NCBI GenBank assembly: GCA_044426075.1
Contig: JAWXUT010000062.1
Span: forward strand, 1 to 10,375
Source: JAWXUT01 sp044426075
Lineage (GTDB): Bacteria; Bacillota; Clostridia; Christensenellales; DTU072
Direction: 5' to 3'
Length of the DNA: 10,375 bases
Shown here one piece after another: positions 7,020 to 10,375 of this stretch. Under the pieces are notes generated by a model. The model had not been told where the DNA came from and did no database searches. It saw only the letters and a program-made list of their open reading frames with translations. The position numbers and the translations under genes were made by a program. Positions within the stretch are counted from its first letter, which is position 1. Every line of letters begins with the position of its first letter.

Positions 7020-7064
7020 TTATCACGCTTGTGTTGGCGATTAGGGTTGACATAGGCGTGATAA
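7020..7064 (+). promoter_or_regulatory. 19-bp RNA hairpin between ABC and regulator genes
   Basis: TTATCACGC (7020-7028) and GCGTGATAA (7056-7064) are a perfect 9-bp inverted repeat. In plus-strand RNA the stem continues inward with ten more pairs, five of them G-U, to C7038-G7046, leaving the 7-base loop GATTAGG. The wobble pairs exist only in the plus transcript, so an RNA element is more likely than a DNA-only operator. No U-run follows, so it is at best a weak terminator. It may act as an intercistronic stabiliser or processing site, and its 3' arm contains the -35 box of the next promoter. Confidence 0.7.
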
Positions 7065-7075
7065 AAGTTTAAAAT
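7047..7075 (+). promoter_or_regulatory. Promoter of the two-component system
   Basis: TTGACA (7047-7052), a 17-base spacer, then TAAAAT (7070-7075). Transcription would begin near 7082, immediately before the ribosome binding site GGAGGAG (7087-7093). The regulator pair could therefore be made independently of read-through from the ABC gene. Confidence 0.7.
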
Positions 7076-7097
7076 ATACAAATGATGGAGGAGCATT

Positions 7098-7766
7098 ATG
7101 TTTAAAGTTTTAGTTGCAGAAGATAACGCAAATATTCGTTTTTTAATAGCAAAAAATTTACAAAATAACGGCTATGAAGTGGTTGAATGTCATGACGGCA
7201 AACACGCTCTTCAACAATTTGAAAGTTCACATTTTGACATTATAATTACTGACATTATGATGCCCAATATGGATGGCAACGAGTTTGCTAAAAATGTTAG
7301 AAAAACAAGCAAAGATATTCCTATAATAATGCTAACTGCGCTAGATTCTATTGAAGACAAAGAAGTGTCTTTTGAAAACGGTGCTGATGACTATATGGTA
7401 AAGCCTATTGTTATGAAAGAATTGCTATTAAGAGTTGGGGCACTTCTTAGAAGATACGATCGTGAACAAACCAAAACCATAGCACTTGCAAACACAATTT
7501 TTGACTATACTTGCAATAGCATCACAATAAGTGGCAACTACATTGAACTTACAAAAAAGCAATGTCATCTATTGTTTAAATTATTATCACACCCAAACAA
7601 ACTATTTTCACGCGAACAACTTATGGATGAGATATGGGGATTTCATAGTTCCGCAACCGATAGAACTGTGGACACCCACATTAGTTGGTTGCGCGACAAG
7701 GTAAAAAGCCCCGATTTCGACATTATAACAGTGCGTGGCGTGGGCTATAAGGCGGTTCTAAAATGA
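7098..7766 (+). CDS. OmpR/PhoB-family response regulator
   Basis: A 222-residue cytoplasmic transcription factor of normal length for its family. The receiver domain (about 1-118) has the acidic pair Glu8-Asp9, the phosphoacceptor Asp52 in ITDIMMPNMDG, Thr80 and Lys102 (VKP), so it should be phosphorylatable. The C-terminal winged-helix DNA-binding domain (about 128-220) shows LTKKQ, the recognition-helix region DRTVDTHISWLRDKV, and RGVGYKA at the end. Regulators of this kind bind direct repeats near promoters. The start has a strong site, GGAGGAG (7087-7093). Its stop codon overlaps the start of the histidine kinase gene (ATGA), so the two are almost certainly translationally coupled partners. 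The nearest likely targets are the upstream ABC transporter gene and the downstream hydrolase gene, judged by position only. Confidence 0.95.
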   Translation: MFKVLVAEDNANIRFLIAKNLQNNGYEVVECHDGKHALQQFESSHFDIIITDIMMPNMDGNEFAKNVRKTSKDIPIIMLTALDSIEDKEVSFENGADDYMVKPIVMKELLLRVGALLRRYDREQTKTIALANTIFDYTCNSITISGNYIELTKKQCHLLFKLLSHPNKLFSREQLMDEIWGFHSSATDRTVDTHISWLRDKVKSPDFDIITVRGVGYKAVLK

Positions 7767-8761
7767 AAAAATTATCCTTTAAAATAACGGCTGCCGTGCT
7801 TTTTGTTGTGGGCGCTGTTACAGTTGCACAGCGTGTTGCCACAGAAGTTGTAACAAGTGAAGAGTTTATAGCAACTATTGGTAGCCCTTATATTGTATGG
7901 GGTATGGGAATAGTTGTTTTTGTGTCATTGACAATATTTTCTTTAATTATAAATCAAATTATGGTTAGAAAAATTGTTAGGTTAAGTGACGCAACCAAGC
8001 TAGTTGCAAATGGCGATTTTTCTAAAACAATTTACGTTAATGGCAAAGATGAGTTGGCTACGCTTTATGATAATTTCAACACAATGACCCGCCAATTACA
8101 ATCAAATGAATACTTGGCTAAAGGCTTTGTGCGCAATGTATCCCACGAATTCAAAACTCCACTTAGCTCAATTAGTGGTTTTGCCGACCTCATTCAACAA
8201 GAAACAACAAATCCCGACATCGTAAAATATGCCGAAATCATACAATCTGAAGCAGTAAGGCTCAACGATATGGGCAAAATATTAATTGAAATATCCTCAC
8301 TTGACAGCACAACTATTGTAAAAAAAGAAGATACCTATAAAATTTCTGCACAAATTCGCGATATCATAACGGGAATGCAGCAGAGTTTTGAATCGAAAAA
8401 TATTACATTTGACATAGAGCTTAGCGAAGCTGAAATAATCAGCAATGAGAAATTAACTTATCAAATATGGCAGAATTTAATAGGGAACGCAATTAAGTTT
8501 TCTTATGAAAATGAGGTTATAAAAATCCGCCTTAACGTGACAGATAACGGCGCAACTTTTACAATTGAAAACTTCGGTGAACCCATAAAAGATGAAGATA
8601 AATCTAAAATTTTCAATCAATTTTATATGGGGAACTCTGCAAGAAATGAGTCGGGCAGCGGACTAGGTCTTTCAATAGCCAAGATGATTGCTGAAAAGTT
8701 AGAAGGCGCAATTAGTGTTTCTACGGACGGCAATAATACAAAATTTACGGTGACAATTTAG
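7763..8761 (+). CDS. Sensor histidine kinase with short extracellular loop
   Basis: A 332-residue membrane kinase. TM1 is about residues 7-25 and TM2 about 43-66, leaving only some 18 residues outside, then a HAMP linker (about 66-118). The HisKA domain has His128 in NVSHEFKTPLSSI, and the ATP-binding domain has an N-box with Asn238 and Asn242 (QNLIGNAIKF), an F-box (IFNQFYMGN) and the G2 box GSGLGLS (298-304). The G1 box, usually DxGxG, reads ENFGEPI (269-275); such variants occur in working kinases. The lack of an extracellular sensor domain resembles intramembrane-sensing kinases that take their cue from a partner transporter, although BceS-type kinases usually lack HAMP. It starts inside the regulator's stop codon (4-base overlap) and is the evident partner of that regulator. 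No clear terminator follows. Confidence 0.93.
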   Translation: MKKLSFKITAAVLFVVGAVTVAQRVATEVVTSEEFIATIGSPYIVWGMGIVVFVSLTIFSLIINQIMVRKIVRLSDATKLVANGDFSKTIYVNGKDELATLYDNFNTMTRQLQSNEYLAKGFVRNVSHEFKTPLSSISGFADLIQQETTNPDIVKYAEIIQSEAVRLNDMGKILIEISSLDSTTIVKKEDTYKISAQIRDIITGMQQSFESKNITFDIELSEAEIISNEKLTYQIWQNLIGNAIKFSYENEVIKIRLNVTDNGATFTIENFGEPIKDEDKSKIFNQFYMGNSARNESGSGLGLSIAKMIAEKLEGAISVSTDGNNTKFTVTI

Positions 8762-8900
8762 TCATCTTTTAACCAAATATAAAACTTGATGTAAATATTA
8801 TGTATAATTTTTTAAATGCTATTGTATTTAACATTTAGTTATGGTAACATATACCAGTAGACTAAAAAGTTACAATACAATCATATGCTGTGGAGGTAGT
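8762..8900 (+). promoter_or_regulatory. Leader of the hydrolase gene with weak promoter candidates
   Basis: No terminator separates the kinase from the hydrolase, so read-through is possible. Two promoter candidates are visible: TATAAT (8803-8808) without a fitting -35 box, and TTGTAT (8822-8827), 17 bases, TAACAT (8845-8850) with a TGG extension (8842-8844). The ribosome binding site GGAGG (8892-8896) lies just before the chosen start at 8901. Confidence 0.4.
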
Positions 8901-10226
8901 ATGAAGAAAATAGTAGGCATTTTAATGATAATTATCATTGCGCTCAGTTGTGTTTCAATTATAAATTATGAAGACACTGGATATACAAAAGTTAGGGTGG
9001 CAGACGATGCATTATATAGCGACAGCGGCTATGTTGACTATGCAGAAGAAGTTTATTTTGACACAGAAACATATCCCGAACTTGCAGACCAAGGTTTATT
9101 TTGGAACTATTATGATGAAGCAACTGGCACAGTTATAGAAGTTGCTGCAGATTCCGAAGAAGGCGCAGCCCTAGTAGACCCAAGCAAGCCAACAATAGTA
9201 ATGGTTCACGGAATGATAACCGACGGATATCAAAGACGCGATATGATGTTGTTGAATTCTGAAGTTAGCACTTGGGAAGAATATTCACTTGAAGGCGACG
9301 ATGATGACGCTGTTCCCATGATGATGCTATGGTTAGAACAAGGCTATAATGTAGCAACCTTCCAATATCACAGATTTACAATAGGATTTATCGCCCTACC
9401 CGGCAACGTTGAGTCAAAAATCTGGTCAACAGACGGCGACCACGGTGTAAGTTATAACACTTCAAGCAGTACAGAAATTGATAACGCAACCGATTATTCA
9501 ATAGCAGAGCATTTTGCTGCAGAATACTTGCGTGCAATGCAATATCTACCCGACACTTTTGGCGATGAAGAAATACGCGTTGTTGCCCACTCAATGGGCG
9601 GAGAAGTTAGCGCCGCTGGTATATTCTTGTTAACCGAACTAGCAGATTCATCTGTAGGACAACTAGATAGCAATCAACTACCAGACAGATATGCAATGCT
9701 AGATACATATTTTTCCACAAATGTAATAGTTAATGACAATCTTATTTACACCGGCCCAACAGATATCACCATTAGTTGGAGTGACAAATTACTTGTAAAC
9801 AACAATATGGGCGACACAATAATTGAGGCACTAAAAGACCTAGCAGCAAACGGAATAGCATTGGAGTATTATACAAATGAATCCAGCTTTTTACGCGGTG
9901 TAATGTCAGATGAAATTAGAGACACGCTGCAAGAGATAGCAGTTTATGTTATTGTGCAACCCGACTGGTCGAGTTATAAAGACGGCGAATATACAGAGCT
10001 CTCAGACGGACACGAAGGTGTGAAATTCTGGTACTTATCTTCAATTTGGTTTGATTCACCAATTGTAGTGGACGAAAACGGCAATGCAACAGGTGAAATT
10101 GCACCGTCTGCCGCAATGAGCACCGCACAATTACTAGCATTAAAAGGCACTGGATACGTAATTTCCGGCGGACAAACAACAATTCGCTCCGATGATGACA
10201 CATTTATTAAAGGTTATATAGATTAA
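8901..10226 (+). CDS. Exported alpha/beta hydrolase (lipase/esterase-like)
   Basis: A 441-residue protein from the chosen start. A Lys-Lys N-terminus and a hydrophobic stretch (about 4-21) form an export signal or membrane anchor; there is no clear signal-peptidase site, and ALSC (14-17) only loosely resembles a lipobox. After about 75 acidic residues comes the first hydrolase strand with VMVHGM (100-105; oxyanion region), then the nucleophile elbow AHSMGG (229-234) with Ser231 as catalytic serine. His371 in SDGHEG is a candidate triad histidine; the acid cannot be chosen. The mature part is very acidic (for example EGDDDDA, 131-137), as expected for a surface or secreted enzyme. The frame opens at 8841, but that ATG lacks a ribosome binding site, whereas GGAGG (8892-8896) precedes 8901. 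The substrate is unknown: lipid, ester or peptide are all possible. It follows the two-component genes on the same strand and may belong to their regulon. Confidence 0.82.
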   Translation: MKKIVGILMIIIIALSCVSIINYEDTGYTKVRVADDALYSDSGYVDYAEEVYFDTETYPELADQGLFWNYYDEATGTVIEVAADSEEGAALVDPSKPTIVMVHGMITDGYQRRDMMLLNSEVSTWEEYSLEGDDDDAVPMMMLWLEQGYNVATFQYHRFTIGFIALPGNVESKIWSTDGDHGVSYNTSSSTEIDNATDYSIAEHFAAEYLRAMQYLPDTFGDEEIRVVAHSMGGEVSAAGIFLLTELADSSVGQLDSNQLPDRYAMLDTYFSTNVIVNDNLIYTGPTDITISWSDKLLVNNNMGDTIIEALKDLAANGIALEYYTNESSFLRGVMSDEIRDTLQEIAVYVIVQPDWSSYKDGEYTELSDGHEGVKFWYLSSIWFDSPIVVDENGNATGEIAPSAAMSTAQLLALKGTGYVISGGQTTIRSDDDTFIKGYID

Positions 10227-10249
10227 TAAATATTTAAAATAATAAAAGA

Positions 10250-10288
10250 GGCTATAAAGAAAATAAATCTTTATAGCCCTTATTTTTT
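10250..10288. terminator. Bidirectional intrinsic terminator between convergent genes
   Basis: GGCTATAAAGA (10250-10260) and TCTTTATAGCC (10268-10278) form a perfect 11-bp stem with loop AAATAAA. A T-rich run (10283-10288) follows on the plus strand, and on the minus strand TCTTTTATT follows, so it can end both the hydrolase gene and the convergent gene to its right. Confidence 0.9.
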
Positions 10289-10375
10289 ATATGCCGAGTT
10301 TGGCATTTAATTCTAACAACTTGTGTTCAAGTTCTGCAACTATTGCGGTGTAGATTGAAGGTGTTGCAATCTCTT
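10287..10375 (-). CDS. 3' end of an unidentified convergent gene (partial)
   Basis: On the minus strand an open frame enters from the right edge and ends with TAA at 10289-10287. The visible 28 residues end in AELEHKLLELNAKLGI, which has a heptad-like pattern of Leu and charged residues suited to a C-terminal amphipathic helix or short coiled coil. The stop codon overlaps the T-run of the bidirectional terminator, as expected for a real gene end. I do not recognise the family; the start lies outside the window. Confidence 0.55.
   Translation of the reverse strand, partial: EIATPSIYTAIVAELEHKLLELNAKLGI

Noticed and set aside
8841..8900. Upstream ATG as start of the hydrolase
   Set aside because: No ribosome binding site precedes 8841, and it would put 20 polar residues ahead of the export signal; GGAGG at 8892-8896 supports 8901.
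8914..8951. Lipoprotein signal in the hydrolase
   Set aside because: The cysteine at residue 17 is preceded by ALS, which lacks the usual Leu/Val/Ile at -3; the evidence is too weak to call a lipoprotein.
9388..10203. Several minus-strand open frames inside the hydrolase gene
   Set aside because: They are low-quality, basic, mutually overlapping shadows of an acidic coding sequence with clear hydrolase motifs.

Overview
The window is AT-rich bacterial DNA with the standard code, strong AGGAGG-type ribosome binding sites, TTGACA/TATAAT-type promoters and several intrinsic terminators. An MFS/GPH transporter, a Gram-positive-style ABC transporter with its own two-component system, and no outer-membrane genes all suggest a low-GC Firmicute, most likely an anaerobic, possibly gut-dwelling member of the Clostridia. 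This is an inference from style and gene content. I see no rRNA, tRNA, CRISPR array or transposase.

Layout. Positions 1-348 are non-coding and hold two near-identical 40-base repeat copies about 101 bases apart, a decayed third copy, and small GC-rich hairpins in AT-rich DNA. On the minus strand follow an AAA+ ATPase with a DUF4143-type C-terminus (349-1647) and a GPH-family sugar/cation symporter (1877-3511). Each forms its own unit: the transporter ends in a terminator (1813-1849), and the ATPase has a near-consensus promoter (1668-1695) with a perfect 26-bp inverted repeat just upstream (1718-1775). A 380-base divergent intergenic region (3512-3891) carries promoters, palindromes and an 11-bp-period direct repeat. 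It leads into a short formate/nitrite-family channel (3892-4527) that ends in a terminator.

The right half is a plus-strand cluster. It holds a one-polypeptide ABC transporter (ATPase plus FtsX-type permease, 4675-6996), an OmpR-family response regulator (7098-7766), a short-loop sensor histidine kinase overlapping it by 4 bases (7763-8761), and an exported alpha/beta hydrolase (8901-10226). A bidirectional terminator then separates these from the 3' end of a convergent minus-strand gene cut by the window edge (10287-10375).

Working together. The ABC-RR-HK arrangement, with a kinase lacking a large extracellular sensor domain, resembles transporter-linked envelope-stress or antimicrobial-peptide response modules. 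The secreted hydrolase may belong to the same regulon. The junction between ABC gene and regulator is unusual: a 19-bp RNA hairpin overlaps a good promoter. The functional links are inferred from gene order; the family assignments rest on visible motifs.
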